Origin: Rhabdochromatium marinum
Lineage (GTDB): Bacteria > Pseudomonadota > Gammaproteobacteria > Chromatiales > Chromatiaceae
Direction: 5' to 3'
Length of the DNA stretch: 64,000 nt
NCBI RefSeq assembly: GCF_016583795.1
Contig: NZ_NRRS01000002.1
Span: 1 to 64,000, forward strand
Both the position numbers and the translations under genes were made by a program. Numbering within the stretch: the first letter of the stretch is position 1; every line of letters starts with the position of its first letter. Positions 24,592-34,166 of the stretch are shown here, one piece after another. The notes beneath the pieces are model-generated. The model saw only the letters and a list, made by a program, of their open reading frames with translations. It did no database searches and was not told where the DNA came from.

Positions 24592-24608
24592 AGCAAAACC
24601 CACGCCAA
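24592..24608 (-). promoter_or_regulatory. sigma54-type promoter of the nifV operon
   Basis: On the minus strand TTGGCGTGGGTTTTGCT matches 15 of 17 consensus positions with GG and GC ten bases apart. Transcription would begin near 24580, about 80 bases before nifV. No perfect NifA site (TGT-N10-ACA) was found up to ubiD; TGT-N10-GCA near 24695 is one mismatch away. Confidence 0.7.
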
Positions 24609-24735
24609 CCATTCAATCAAAGAATAAACAGACACTTAACTGCTACCCAGGCGACACTTGAAGCCTTCCCGACAGCCGGCCCGGGATCATTGTCGGCTTG
24701 GTTGCAAGCCCCGGACCGGAGCGATACAAGAACCC

Positions 24736-26208
24736 ATGCAATACCGAGATTTACGCGACTTTATCGACCAGCTTGAAGCCAGCGGGGAATTAAAGCGCAT
24801 TCGCGTTGAAGTTGACCCCTATCTGGAAGTTACCGCCATCTGCGACCGTACTCTGCGCGCGGGAGGTCCGGCGCTGCTGTTCGAGCGCCCCAAGGGCTCG
24901 AAGATTCCGCTGCTGGGCAATTTATTCGGCACCACGCGACGGGTTGCGCTCGGCATGGGAGCAGAATCGACCGAGGCACTGCGCGAAATCGGCAAGCTGC
25001 TGGCGTTTCTGAAAGAACCCGATCCGCCCAAGGGCATGAAGGACGCCTGGCGCAGCCTGCCAGTGTTTAAAAAGGTGTTGGATATGGCGCCACGACTGCG
25101 CAAACAGCCCGATTGCCAGCAGGTCGTCATGGAAGGCGCGGCGGTTGATCTCGGGCGCTTCCCTATCCAGCACTGTTGGCCAGGCGATGCAGCGCCCTTG
25201 ATTACCTGGGGGCTGGTCATCACGCGCGGCCCGCATCGGCCACGACAAAACCTGGGTATTTACCGCATGCAGGTGCTGGGTAAAAACCGCGTCATCATGC
25301 GCTGGCTCGCGCACCGGGGTGGTGCATTGGATTATCGCGACTGGCAGCAGGCACATCCGGGCCAACCCTTTCCGGTAGCGGTGGCACTCGGTGCTGACCC
25401 GGCCACCATTCTCGGTGCCGTCACGCCGGTGCCGGATAGCCTGTCGGAATATGCCTTCGCCGGCCTGCTGCGTGGCCGCCGCACCGAAGTCGCCGCCTGC
25501 CTGGGCTCGGATCTGCAAGTACCCGCCAGTGCGGAAATCGTGCTCGAAGGCCATCTCCATCCCGATGACATGGCCGATGAAGGCCCCTATGGCGATCACA
25601 CTGGCTATTACAATGAAGTTGATCGCTTCCCGGTCTTTACCATTGAGCGCATCACCCATCGCCAGCAGCCGATTTACCACAGCACCTACACCGGCCGCCC
25701 GCCAGATGAGCCCGCGATTCTCGGCGTGGCATTGAATGAAGTCTTCATTCCGCTGCTGCAAAAGCAGTTTCCGGAGATTGTTGATTTCTACCTGCCACCC
25801 GAGGGCTGCTCCTACCGCCTCGCGGTGGTGAGCATGAAGAAGCAATACCCTGGCCACGCCAAGCGCGTCATGATGGGCGTGTGGTCCTTCCTGCGCCAGT
25901 TTATGTACACCAAGTTCGTGATCGTGGTAGATGATGACGTAAACGCGCGTGACTGGAAGGATGTCATCTGGGCCATGACCACCCGTATGGATCCGGCGCG
26001 CGATACCCTGCTGATCGAGAATACCCCGATCGACTATCTGGATTTTGCCTCGCCCGTCTCGGGCCTTGGCTCCAAGATCGGCCTGGATGCCACCAATAAA
26101 TGGCCCGGTGAGACCCAGCGCGAATGGGGCCAGCCCATTCGCATGGATCCGGAGGTACTGGAGCGGGTGGATCAACTGTGGGATCAGCTTGGCATTGATG
26201 GGCCATAG
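24736..26208 (+). CDS. ubiD: UbiD, 3-polyprenyl-4-hydroxybenzoate decarboxylase
   Basis: A 490-residue prenylated-FMN-dependent decarboxylase of ubiquinone synthesis. [22 protein letters not shown] is the classic start (ATG 24736; an in-frame ATG at 24658 adds 26 unrelated residues). [10 protein letters not shown]-type sequence appears as [12 protein letters not shown], with the ERITHR segment and [14 protein letters not shown]. UbiX, the cofactor-making partner, is not in the window. Divergent from nifV. Confidence 0.95.
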   Translation: MQYRDLRDFIDQLEASGELKRIRVEVDPYLEVTAICDRTLRAGGPALLFERPKGSKIPLLGNLFGTTRRVALGMGAESTEALREIGKLLAFLKEPDPPKGMKDAWRSLPVFKKVLDMAPRLRKQPDCQQVVMEGAAVDLGRFPIQHCWPGDAAPLITWGLVITRGPHRPRQNLGIYRMQVLGKNRVIMRWLAHRGGALDYRDWQQAHPGQPFPVAVALGADPATILGAVTPVPDSLSEYAFAGLLRGRRTEVAACLGSDLQVPASAEIVLEGHLHPDDMADEGPYGDHTGYYNEVDRFPVFTIERITHRQQPIYHSTYTGRPPDEPAILGVALNEVFIPLLQKQFPEIVDFYLPPEGCSYRLAVVSMKKQYPGHAKRVMMGVWSFLRQFMYTKFVIVVDDDVNARDWKDVIWAMTTRMDPARDTLLIENTPIDYLDFASPVSGLGSKIGLDATNKWPGETQREWGQPIRMDPEVLERVDQLWDQLGIDGP

Positions 26209-26210
26209 CG

Positions 26211-27479
26211 TCAGTAAGTCAGCGCGTCGGCGTCGTACTTCAGCCCCTTCCCGCTGGCCTGCTCGCGCACGGCGCTGAAGATTTTGTGATCCAGGGACTC
26301 CTCGGCTTCGCCGCTAGCGGCAACTTTCGAGCGCAAATACTCGCTGCGCTGGTGGCTGAGTGATTGGATTTCGGTGCTGAGTGCCTGGCGCTCTTGTGCT
26401 TTCTGATCAATGACCGCCTGCTGCGTTTCCGGAGCGAGATCGGCCAACGGGGCGGGAAGCTCCTCGGCCGGCAGCGCCTTGAGGTCCACGCGTCCGCGAC
26501 TGACTTCATCGACCAGTTCGTGCTGACCGATCAGGCTGGCCTGGCCACTCTTGGAAGTGACGAAGTCAGCACGCCGGGCCAGTGCTGCGGGTGAAGCGGC
26601 GGCCTTGGCGGCTTGCTCAACAGCCAGTTGGTCGCGCCGCGCCGCACGCTCTTCGGTCTTGCCATAGTACAGGCGGGTGTTGTCGAGCTGAGCCGACAGG
26701 CGCGCGAGATCCTCGTCATAGGGAGTGGCCATCGCAATGGCGCCACCGCCCTGTTCGACCTGAAAATAGCCACCGCCACCCAGCTGGGCGATGCGCTGCC
26801 ATTGGGTGGTGGTCTTCCTTTGGTTGCCGCATTGAATGGCATTGACATGAATGCCGCGCTGCTTGGCCAGCGCCAGCGTTTGTGGATACGGGATGTCATG
26901 GTCATAGTCCATATGCGCCGGAGCATCACCGACCAGGAAAATCACTTGATAAGCCTCGCTGTTCTGACTCCACTGGATGCGATGCAGCGCCTCATGCAGC
27001 GCCTGATTGACGCTTTCCGGCCCATCCCCGCCGCCTCGGGCCTGAAACTGCATCAGCTCGGCATGGATGGCATCCAGATCAGACGACAGATTCACCACCC
27101 GGGTGACATAGGCATCACCGCGATCGCGATAGGCCAGCAGCCCGATGCGAATCTCCGGCGTTGGCTCGGCAGCGGCCAGCGTCGCGGCAATGGACCAGAT
27201 TTTGTCCTTGGCGGCCTGGATCAACCCGCCCATGCTGCCAGTGGTATCCAGCACGAAGACGGCTTCGATCAGCGGCTGCGTCTGGCGATTTGGCCTGGCT
27301 GTCACGGCAGTTGAATACTCAGGCGCCGGTGTGGGCCCGGTCGTGGGCGTAGCTGTGGGTGTAGGCGTAGATGCCGAGAATGCGAGCTGAATGCCGGGAT
27401 AAGTCAGAATCGCCAGCAGTGTGGCTCCGAACAGGATCGCCGCCACGACGGGAACGGTCTTTTTATGGTGTATACGCAT
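26211..27479 (-). CDS. membrane-anchored VWA-domain protein
   Basis: A 422-residue protein. One N-terminal helix (about 8-32), then a Thr-Pro repeat linker (38-53), then a von Willebrand factor A domain (about 68-260) with MIDAS DTTGS at 77-81, a Thr/Ser loop near LAYRDRG and VGDAPAH. The C-terminal part is a Gln/Ala-rich coiled coil (280-400). The domain is probably periplasmic. It is the third gene after the PspA-like and membrane proteins; substrate or partner unknown. Related VWA proteins often act with stress or secretion systems. Confidence 0.75.
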   Translation of the reverse strand: MRIHHKKTVPVVAAILFGATLLAILTYPGIQLAFSASTPTPTATPTTGPTPAPEYSTAVTARPNRQTQPLIEAVFVLDTTGSMGGLIQAAKDKIWSIAATLAAAEPTPEIRIGLLAYRDRGDAYVTRVVNLSSDLDAIHAELMQFQARGGGDGPESVNQALHEALHRIQWSQNSEAYQVIFLVGDAPAHMDYDHDIPYPQTLALAKQRGIHVNAIQCGNQRKTTTQWQRIAQLGGGGYFQVEQGGGAIAMATPYDEDLARLSAQLDNTRLYYGKTEERAARRDQLAVEQAAKAAASPAALARRADFVTSKSGQASLIGQHELVDEVSRGRVDLKALPAEELPAPLADLAPETQQAVIDQKAQERQALSTEIQSLSHQRSEYLRSKVAASGEAEESLDHKIFSAVREQASGKGLKYDADALTY

Positions 27480-27506
27480 GATTGTAGCCTCAATGCAGGA
27501 AAAAAA

Positions 27507-28169
27507 TCACAGCAGGGGAAAGTCACCAGTCGCAAGCCGCCGCAGCGCGCGTTCCGCCGCCCGCTCGGCCGCTGCAAAGCGCATGTGGTTGTCGGTTGCG
27601 GCGGATTCTGTGGGAGTTGCGCTTCCAGGTGGGGGGATCAGAACAAAAAGCGCTTGGGTCAGCAGCCAGGTCCAGCTGGCAAGCAGCAGACTGCCGCTCT
27701 GTGTCAGCGCCCACAGTGCCGCCAGAGTGCCACCAATCAGCAGCGCTGCATCAAGCAGCGCGGCCAGTGGCCGAGGGTGAAAACACCACACCCGGATCAG
27801 CCAGATAAATCCAAGTTGCACCGCCAGCAACGGCCCGAGTCCGCTGAACAGCCAGGCACGAAACCAAATGCCGAATCCGTCACCGATGAACCGGGCACTG
27901 AACAGCGCGCAGCACAAGCTGACCAGCCCCCACAGCAGCGCGAGCCACAGGCGTCCCACCGGGATTGGGCTGCGCGCGAGCAGATAGAGCCCATAGCCCC
28001 AACCCAACAGCAGAATCAGCACCAGCCACAGACCCAGGCTCAACCCAGAGGCTGACCAGGCTGACGCATACGGCGGGCGCGACATCATCAGCGCCTGCGC
28101 CAGCACGGAGGTGCTCAGAGCCCCCAGCAAGGCCAGAACGACTCCTTCGGCAAATCCGGGCCGGTTCAT
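27507..28169 (-). CDS. polytopic membrane protein of unknown function
   Basis: A 220-residue protein with about six helices (for example GLWLVLILLLGWGYGLYLLA and LAALLDAALLIGGTLAALWAL) and a soluble C-terminal tail rich in Ala/Arg. It overlaps the PspA-like gene by ATGA and is followed by the VWA gene 27 bases later. No motif was recognised. It is presumably the membrane anchor of this three-gene system. Confidence 0.65.
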   Translation of the reverse strand: MNRPGFAEGVVLALLGALSTSVLAQALMMSRPPYASAWSASGLSLGLWLVLILLLGWGYGLYLLARSPIPVGRLWLALLWGLVSLCCALFSARFIGDGFGIWFRAWLFSGLGPLLAVQLGFIWLIRVWCFHPRPLAALLDAALLIGGTLAALWALTQSGSLLLASWTWLLTQALFVLIPPPGSATPTESAATDNHMRFAAAERAAERALRRLATGDFPLL

Positions 28170-28726
28170 GCGGCGATCTCCCGCTGGCGCTTGGCCTGTA
28201 CCAGCGCAATCTCAATTTCGGCATCGCGCACAGTGACAGTGCTGCCCAGGCCCATATCAGCGGATGTAGCGCACGCCTCCGAAGCCACACCACCGACTTC
28301 ATCTGTCTCAAACACGGCTGCGCGGGCGCGCAATTCGTTCAGGCGGTGCTCCTGTTCAACCAGACAGGCTTGAGTGTGCGCACGGGCACGGCGATTCTCC
28401 TGCCCTTGCTGTTGTAGCCGGCTCAGCGTTTGCTCAGCCTCCAGGCGCCGACGCAACACCGCGCGGGCCAGGTCATCGCGCTCAGCGGCCAGGCAGTCCT
28501 CCAGCGCCAGGCGCTCCTGTTCCAGGCGCTGCTCAACCTCGGTGCTCAGTTGCTCCAGCCGCGCATGCTCATGCTCCAAACGCTTGAGCTTGGCACTGTC
28601 GAGCGCCTGCGCCTGTTCCATATCACGCAGCGCCTGAGCCAGCACCAGCTCGGGAGCCTCCAGGCGGTCGAGCATGGCATGCAGATCGGCGCGCAGCAGC
28701 CGTGATACTCGGGTCATAATGGCCAT
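28166..28726 (-). CDS. PspA/IM30-family coiled-coil protein
   Basis: A 186-residue protein. RVSRLLRADLHAMLDRLEAPELVLAQALRDME is the PspA start, followed by a long coiled coil (45-140). It is shorter than typical PspA (about 220 residues). PspA proteins coat damaged or curved inner membrane. The ATG at 28726 is preferred to a TTG at 28729; GGAG lies ten bases upstream. Divergent from the two-component genes at 28976, which may control it. Confidence 0.75.
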   Translation of the reverse strand: MAIMTRVSRLLRADLHAMLDRLEAPELVLAQALRDMEQAQALDSAKLKRLEHEHARLEQLSTEVEQRLEQERLALEDCLAAERDDLARAVLRRRLEAEQTLSRLQQQGQENRRARAHTQACLVEQEHRLNELRARAAVFETDEVGGVASEACATSADMGLGSTVTVRDAEIEIALVQAKRQREIAA

Positions 28727-28975
28727 CAATAAGGATCTCCGTGGTTCACCAGATGCAAGGACGGATCGGACAGCTTCAGTCTAGGAACCAGGACATCGGC
28801 CGCCCAGGCAGACTTTGGTAAAGATGACGCGTGCGGATTTACCAAACATTTACCTGGCTGCCACCAGCAGACGCTAAGCTGAAGCCATGCCAGTCAACCG
28901 GACCGGCTAACTGAGCCAGCCAACTGAGTCTGTCAACCGAGACCACCACACGCCACTGATCCCACGCATCACCTC

Positions 28976-29695
28976 ATGGCACACGCTCTACCCAACAAAT
29001 CACGCCTGCTGATCATTGAGGATGAAGAACCCATCCGCGTGGGGCTGGAGGATCTGTTCGTCTTTCACGGCTATGCGGTGGAGAGTGCCGCCGAAGGGCC
29101 GGACGGACTGACCAAGGCGCTCAGCGGCCAGTTCGATCTGATCCTGCTCGACATCATGCTGCCGGGACTCGATGGCTTCGCCATCTGCGACCGGGTACGC
29201 GCCATTGATCGCACCCAGCCCATCATCATGCTGACCGCACGCACGGCAGATGAGGATATTATTCAGGGGTTGCGTCTGGGTGCCGACGACTATGTCGCCA
29301 AGCCGTTTTCGGTCACTGAACTGGTGTTGCGGGTGCAGGCGGTGTTACGTCGCAGTAGCGGAGCCGCAGCGGAAACCGGGATGCAACCGCTGCACCTCGG
29401 TGATCTGACCCTGGATCTGCCCAATCTGAGCGGCCAACGCGGCGCGGAGGAGATTCCCTTCACCCGGCGCGAGGCAGAAATTCTGGGCTATCTTGCCGCC
29501 CAGCACGACCGCGCGGTCAGTCGCGAGGAACTGCTGCACCGGGTTTGGGGCTATGCGCGTGACTGTGGAATTGAAACCCGCACCGTCGATATCCATATCG
29601 CTAAGCTGCGGCGCAAAATTGAACCCGATCCTGCACATCCCCAATGGCTGCAAACCGTGCGCGGTCTGGGCTACCGACTGCGACTGACGCCCTGA
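28976..29695 (+). CDS. OmpR-family response regulator
   Basis: A 239-residue DNA-binding regulator. Receiver domain (1-125) with acidic pocket EDEE, phosphorylated Asp in LILLDIMLPGLDG, and KPF; winged-helix effector (140-237) with FTRREAEILGYLAAQ and VDIHIAKLRRKIEPDP. It overlaps the kinase gene, giving a standard pair. Targets are unknown; the divergent PspA-like operon is the obvious candidate. Confidence 0.9.
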   Translation: MAHALPNKSRLLIIEDEEPIRVGLEDLFVFHGYAVESAAEGPDGLTKALSGQFDLILLDIMLPGLDGFAICDRVRAIDRTQPIIMLTARTADEDIIQGLRLGADDYVAKPFSVTELVLRVQAVLRRSSGAAAETGMQPLHLGDLTLDLPNLSGQRGAEEIPFTRREAEILGYLAAQHDRAVSREELLHRVWGYARDCGIETRTVDIHIAKLRRKIEPDPAHPQWLQTVRGLGYRLRLTP

Positions 29696-31926
29696 ACGAG
29701 TCACGCGCTCAACGCCGGCTGCGCTTCGGCATCGGTCTGTTCGTGCTGGCGGTGGCCATTCCCAGCGCCCTGCTGGTGTTCAAGGCCTACGATCAGATGC
29801 AGTGGGAATCCTTCCGCGCCCAACAACTGGTAGCCGAAGAACTGGCCGCCCGCATCGACACCCGGCTCGCCGCACTGGTGCGCCGCGAGGCCACCCGTCC
29901 GATCAGTGACTATGATTTCCTGCATGCGCCGACCGACACGACCCAGAGCGCGAACATGCGTTCTCCGCTGGCCGCGCTGCATGACACAGCGGCACTCCCC
30001 GGTCTGATCGGCTACTTTGAAGTGGCTCCGGATGGACGTTTCCATTCGCCGTTGCTACCCGAGCAGCCGGCAGCGCAACGCGGACTGGATCCCGCCGAAC
30101 TGGCCCAGCGCCAGGCACGCGCGCAGCGCATTCAGCAGGTGCTGATCGGCAATCGGCTCATTGAGCGCGCCTGGCCTGAGACCCGGCAGGTGGAATTCGG
30201 TGCGACAGATCAGGAGATGACTGAGGCTGAACCAGCAGCGTCCGGCAACTCTCTAGCGGCGGCAGGGGCATCGATATCAGCACTGGCGCCAACCCGGCCA
30301 TCGGCACCAGCTCCCGCTCCCGCCGCCACGCCACCAATGGAAGAAAGCCCGCGCCTGTCCCAGGCCGCCTTTGCCCGACTGAAAACCCAAGACCGCGCCG
30401 CCCGGGGAGCGCCTTCCCAGCCAGCAAGGGCATCCAAGGCGCTGCCCCAGCTCGATGAGAGCTATGCCAAACGCAGCCGCCGGGAACAATCGCCGACCCT
30501 GTTCGGCGATGCCGCCGAGCTTGCCAACACCACCGCCGCAGGTGCAGACAAGTCGCTAGCGAAGCTGACGCTTGAACATGAATCCGAACAGACAAAGGAA
30601 CAGGTGCAAAAGCAGGAGCAAAAACAAACACCGGCCTCCCCGGCGAAAATCCAGTTGTTCCATCGCATGATCGGCCCGGTTGAAGTTGGCCTGCTCGATT
30701 CCGGGCATCTGTTGCTATTTCGCAGTGTGCAGCGCAGCGGCGAAGTCTTTATCCAGGGCGCACTGATTGCGCTGGAACCCTTTCTGCACCACTTGATCGC
30801 CGAACCACTGGCCGCCACCGTGCTGGCACGCAGCACCCACCTCAGCGTGGCCTATCGCGGTGACCTGTTGAGCAGCTTTCGCGCTGCCCCGACACGCAGT
30901 AACTCTTTTACCAGCTCACGCAGTGAAAACATTGAAAACGACATCAACGGTATCAAGGGTATCAACAATGACAATGGCACTCGCAGCAACAGCCTGAGCG
31001 AGTCTTTAAGCGGTGCCCTGCTCTACCGCAGCCGCTTGCAGGAACCCTTTGGCGGTTTTGAATTAATTTTCAGTGTCAGCCATCTGCCCACGCCCCCTGG
31101 CGCCAAGGTGATCGGCTGGATGGCAGGCGCGCTGGCGCTGGTCCTGCTGGTTGGTGCCGGGCTCATGTACCGCCTGGGTACCCGGCAGCTGGCCCTGCTG
31201 CGCCAGCAACAGGATTTCGTCTCTGCCGTCAGCCATGAGCTGAAAACTCCGCTCACCTCCATCCGCATGTATGCCGAAATGCTGCGCGCCGGCTTCGCCT
31301 CCGAGGAACGCAAAGCGACTTACTATCGGTTTATTCAGGAGGAAAGCGAGCGCCTGTCGCGACTGATCAACAATGTCCTGCAACTCGCCCGTATCGGCCG
31401 CCAACAACTCCGGCTTGAGCCGTGCCCGCTCGCCGTCAGCGAGCTGCTGGCCATGGTGCGCGAACGCGTGGCCTATCAGCTCGAACGCGCCGACTTCAGC
31501 CTGCGCATCGGCTGCACCCAAGACTTCAGCATTCTGGCCGACCCCGATGCCAGCGTGCAGATTTTGCTCAATCTGCTCGACAATGCACTGAAATTCGGCG
31601 CCGCCGCCAAACAGCGCCGCATCGACATCGACTGCGAGCCGTTGACCGGGGGCAACGGCAACCATGAACAACGCCTGCGCCTGCGCATACGCGACTACGG
31701 CCCCGGCATCCCTCGCGCACAGCGCCAACGCATCTTCGAGCTGTTCTATCGCGGCGATCTGGCACGCACCGCTGCCATCTCCGGCACCGGCATCGGACTG
31801 GCTCTGGTGCAACGCCTGACCCTGGCCATGCACGGCCGGATCGAGGTCATTGAGTGCGATCCGGGGGTTGAGTTTTGGCTGGAGCTGCCTTGCCCGCCCC
31901 AAGGTCAGTCTTCAGCTAGGGAGTAG
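29644..31926 (+). CDS. membrane histidine kinase with large low-complexity periplasmic insert
   Basis: A 760-residue kinase. First helix about 28-48, a long periplasmic region (50-495), second helix about 498-517, HisKA with H531 in SHELKTPLTSIRMYAEML, and HATPase (about 620-750: LLDNALKF, DYGPGIP, GTGIGLALV). The periplasmic part has an Ala/Pro-rich segment, a Gln/Glu/Lys segment (EQVQKQEQKQ) and an Asn/Ser-rich segment (about 420-460), unlike ordinary sensors. The ATG at 29644 overlaps the regulator gene by 52 bases; a CTG at 29692 is another possible start. Confidence 0.85.
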   Translation: MAANRARSGLPTATDALNESRAQRRLRFGIGLFVLAVAIPSALLVFKAYDQMQWESFRAQQLVAEELAARIDTRLAALVRREATRPISDYDFLHAPTDTTQSANMRSPLAALHDTAALPGLIGYFEVAPDGRFHSPLLPEQPAAQRGLDPAELAQRQARAQRIQQVLIGNRLIERAWPETRQVEFGATDQEMTEAEPAASGNSLAAAGASISALAPTRPSAPAPAPAATPPMEESPRLSQAAFARLKTQDRAARGAPSQPARASKALPQLDESYAKRSRREQSPTLFGDAAELANTTAAGADKSLAKLTLEHESEQTKEQVQKQEQKQTPASPAKIQLFHRMIGPVEVGLLDSGHLLLFRSVQRSGEVFIQGALIALEPFLHHLIAEPLAATVLARSTHLSVAYRGDLLSSFRAAPTRSNSFTSSRSENIENDINGIKGINNDNGTRSNSLSESLSGALLYRSRLQEPFGGFELIFSVSHLPTPPGAKVIGWMAGALALVLLVGAGLMYRLGTRQLALLRQQQDFVSAVSHELKTPLTSIRMYAEMLRAGFASEERKATYYRFIQEESERLSRLINNVLQLARIGRQQLRLEPCPLAVSELLAMVRERVAYQLERADFSLRIGCTQDFSILADPDASVQILLNLLDNALKFGAAAKQRRIDIDCEPLTGGNGNHEQRLRLRIRDYGPGIPRAQRQRIFELFYRGDLARTAAISGTGIGLALVQRLTLAMHGRIEVIECDPGVEFWLELPCPPQGQSSARE

Positions 31927-32045
31927 CCAGCCCCGGCGATACCGGGGGATCGATGATCTCAGCGAGCGGCGCTTTCTGGTTGCCCCGGCTGTGAATTGCC
32001 AAGCGGCATCTGGGCACGAATGATGGCGCGCATACGGGAGAGGGA

Positions 32046-32258
32046 TCAACGAGCATCGCTGTCGGATGCTTTTTTTAGTGTCATCTTCAAGTGCTGATTC
32101 TCGAACTTCAACCGTGCCACTTCTTCGCGGATTTTGACCAGTTCGGCTGAATAATACAGCAGATCACGCGACAGCCTGTCGATCTCGGCTCGCGCGGCTT
32201 TTAGTTTCCGCTCGCATTCGTCTTCGAAATCAGTATCACTTAGTAGATCGTCGATCAT
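32046..32258 (-). CDS. 70-residue coiled-coil protein
   Basis: A short, charged protein that is almost wholly helical, with heptad-like spacing (AARAEIDRLSRDLLYYSAELVKIREEVARLKFENQHL). Possible DNA- or protein-binding adaptor; no family recognised. It is divergent from draT and separate from the kinase gene by about 120 bases. Real but uncertain. Confidence 0.5.
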   Translation of the reverse strand: MIDDLLSDTDFEDECERKLKAARAEIDRLSRDLLYYSAELVKIREEVARLKFENQHLKMTLKKASDSDAR

Positions 32259-32434
32259 TGCTTCATTCCATTAGGGTATCAACCAAGACTGGATAATATC
32301 TGATCCGCGCCTGGCTTTCACATGACTTGTACATGACTGGATTCTGAGGCTTGATCTGGGGCCAAGTCATGAGGGCCAGATCTCTGCCCAGGCTTTCTGA
32401 GTCACCCAGAGTCAGTCTATACTGCCTCGCGAAC

Positions 32435-33379
32435 ATGGCGATGCTCACCCGTGCGGCTCCCTGCTGCACTTTGCAGCCCTTTGCCGCTCAATGGTTTGAT
32501 TCGGAGATCCCCCTGCTCTTGACTGAAGATGCACCACCGCCCGATTTGATGCCACTGCATGCGGCTCCACGCTTGCCAGCGGAGGTGCGGCTGCCAATCA
32601 ACCGCTGCAATTTGCCAGCGACAATTCTCGGCGGGTTGACATATCAGCGCCATCCGGTGCCCTTGCAGCTCGATGGGGTGCGGGATTTTCACCATGACCT
32701 CTTTGCGACGCTGGATCCGCTGACGTGTCAGGATGAACGGGCGGCTTATTTTATCGACTATATGACGGTGCATTTCTGCCTGGAGGATCTGGAAGAGGCG
32801 GGATTCACACCGGGGCCACGCAAGAAATACCGTTGCAACGCCAACTATTTGCGCATGGTGCGCGGCTGGTCATTCGACTCCGATGGGCGCGAAGGCGCGG
32901 TGCTTAAGCACTGGGTGGAATCGCGCTTTGGGCTGCTGGCGCGTCATCATGGCGGACCACTCGATGGGCGCGACAGTGATGCCTATCATGCCTATTTGGT
33001 GCAGGGCAGTCGCGGGCTCTATGCTACCAATGCGCTTGAGGCTCAGCTGGATTTGCTCTACACCTATTGTCAGTATGAGCTGGAACGGGCGCATCCTGAC
33101 CAGACACATCTAACGTTGTATCGCGGCATCAATCGCATTGATGAGCACGAAATCCTCGCCAAGCATCCCGGTCAGCGGTATCAGGTGCTGCTGAACAATC
33201 TCAACAGCTTCACCAGTGATCGCGAGCGTGCCGATGAGTTCGGCGACTACATTCTGGAAACCCAGGTGCCCCTGGCCAAGGTGTTTTTCTCCAATCGCCT
33301 GCTGCCCGGCATGCTCAAGGGCGAGGATGAATATGTAGTGGTGGGCGGACTCTATGAAGTGGGTATCAGCACTTTTTGA
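32435..33379 (+). CDS. draT: DraT, dinitrogenase reductase ADP-ribosyltransferase
   Basis: A 314-residue protein that inactivates the nitrogenase Fe protein by ADP-ribosylation of an Arg when ammonium or darkness signals arrive. INRCNLPATILGGLTYQ, LYRGINRIDEHEIL, LNNLNSFTSDRERADEFGD and GEDEYVVVGGLYEVG are typical; the R-S-ExE triad of the arginine ART class is present. The ATG at 32435 is the best fit although it has no clear ribosome site; the frame opens at 32351. No draG follows. Confidence 0.9.
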   Translation: MAMLTRAAPCCTLQPFAAQWFDSEIPLLLTEDAPPPDLMPLHAAPRLPAEVRLPINRCNLPATILGGLTYQRHPVPLQLDGVRDFHHDLFATLDPLTCQDERAAYFIDYMTVHFCLEDLEEAGFTPGPRKKYRCNANYLRMVRGWSFDSDGREGAVLKHWVESRFGLLARHHGGPLDGRDSDAYHAYLVQGSRGLYATNALEAQLDLLYTYCQYELERAHPDQTHLTLYRGINRIDEHEILAKHPGQRYQVLLNNLNSFTSDRERADEFGDYILETQVPLAKVFFSNRLLPGMLKGEDEYVVVGGLYEVGISTF

Positions 33380-33514
33380 CGGTTCGACAGCCGAAGCGCA
33401 GTCACCGGCGCCGCCCCGGAAGGGCTCACCCTGTCGGCGCCAGCCGGTTACAATGCCGCTTCGCAGGATCCGGTCTTCAAGGATCTGTCGTCACCATCTT
33501 TAGGGAGCTTACCA

Positions 33515-33760
33515 ATGGGAACCAACATCATCCTGCTGATCGCGCTGATCGCCATGATCGCGATCTGGATTTATCTGTTTCGCGATGGCGAGGGAACCGT
33601 CAGAACCGGTCGCTTGACTGGCAAGCTGCGCGATGCGGTGCCCGGTGCCACCATTCGCATCAAGGCTGTACCTCCCGAAGATGAGGCCGCCAAGTCAGCG
33701 GAGGCTGCAACTCCAACCCATCCGCCTGCCGATGCCGACGCAGCTGACACCAAGCAGTGA
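33515..33760 (+). CDS. small single-helix membrane protein downstream of draT
   Basis: An 81-residue protein: helix NIILLIALIAMIAIWIYLF (4-22), a basic/acidic linker with GRLTGKLRDAVPGATIRIK, and an Ala/Asp-rich tail. AGGGAG lies seven bases upstream. Position suggests but does not prove co-transcription with draT. Function unknown. Confidence 0.6.
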   Translation: MGTNIILLIALIAMIAIWIYLFRDGEGTVRTGRLTGKLRDAVPGATIRIKAVPPEDEAAKSAEAATPTHPPADADAADTKQ

Positions 33761-34166
33761 CTTGGGCGGCGACCACGTCAGTGGGGACTCTGTAAGCGCC
33801 ATTCCTCCCGCCTGTAACAAGCTCAGCAGCTTCGGGCACAAAACTTGCCACATCCCTCGTTCAGACGGCTGCGAACCAGCCAGCACGGCCCTGCAACCTT
33901 TGCGCAACCCCTTGGATCAACAATTTTTTATCCTATTGCTAACGCGCAGGCCGGCCATGCTGGTTGTTGCAAAGCCGACAAGTTCCCCCGCTGGGCGGTT
34001 GCCTTGCAACCGTGGCAGACGTTCCCGACAGAGCGTCCGGCGGATTTTTTGCCATCGGCCAGGTCGCGCTAAACTGGCCGCTTGGGGTCAAGGGCGCTCT
34101 TGAAACGCCCAACCGATAACGCCAAATAACCCAGCATTGCACTGAGTAATAACCCGGAGCTACCGC
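33761..34166. other. 406-bp region upstream of sufB, presumed suf promoter
   Basis: No gene seen. It contains AT-rich stretches (around 33915-33940, AACAATTTTTTATCCTATTG) in otherwise GC-rich DNA, a reasonable promoter setting for suf. A convincing IscR, SufR or Fur site was not found. No hairpin with T-run is obvious. Confidence 0.45.

Noticed and set aside
32259-32434. sigma54-type promoter upstream of draT
   Set aside because: No GG-N10-GC match of useful quality; only a repeated ACATGACT pair was seen.
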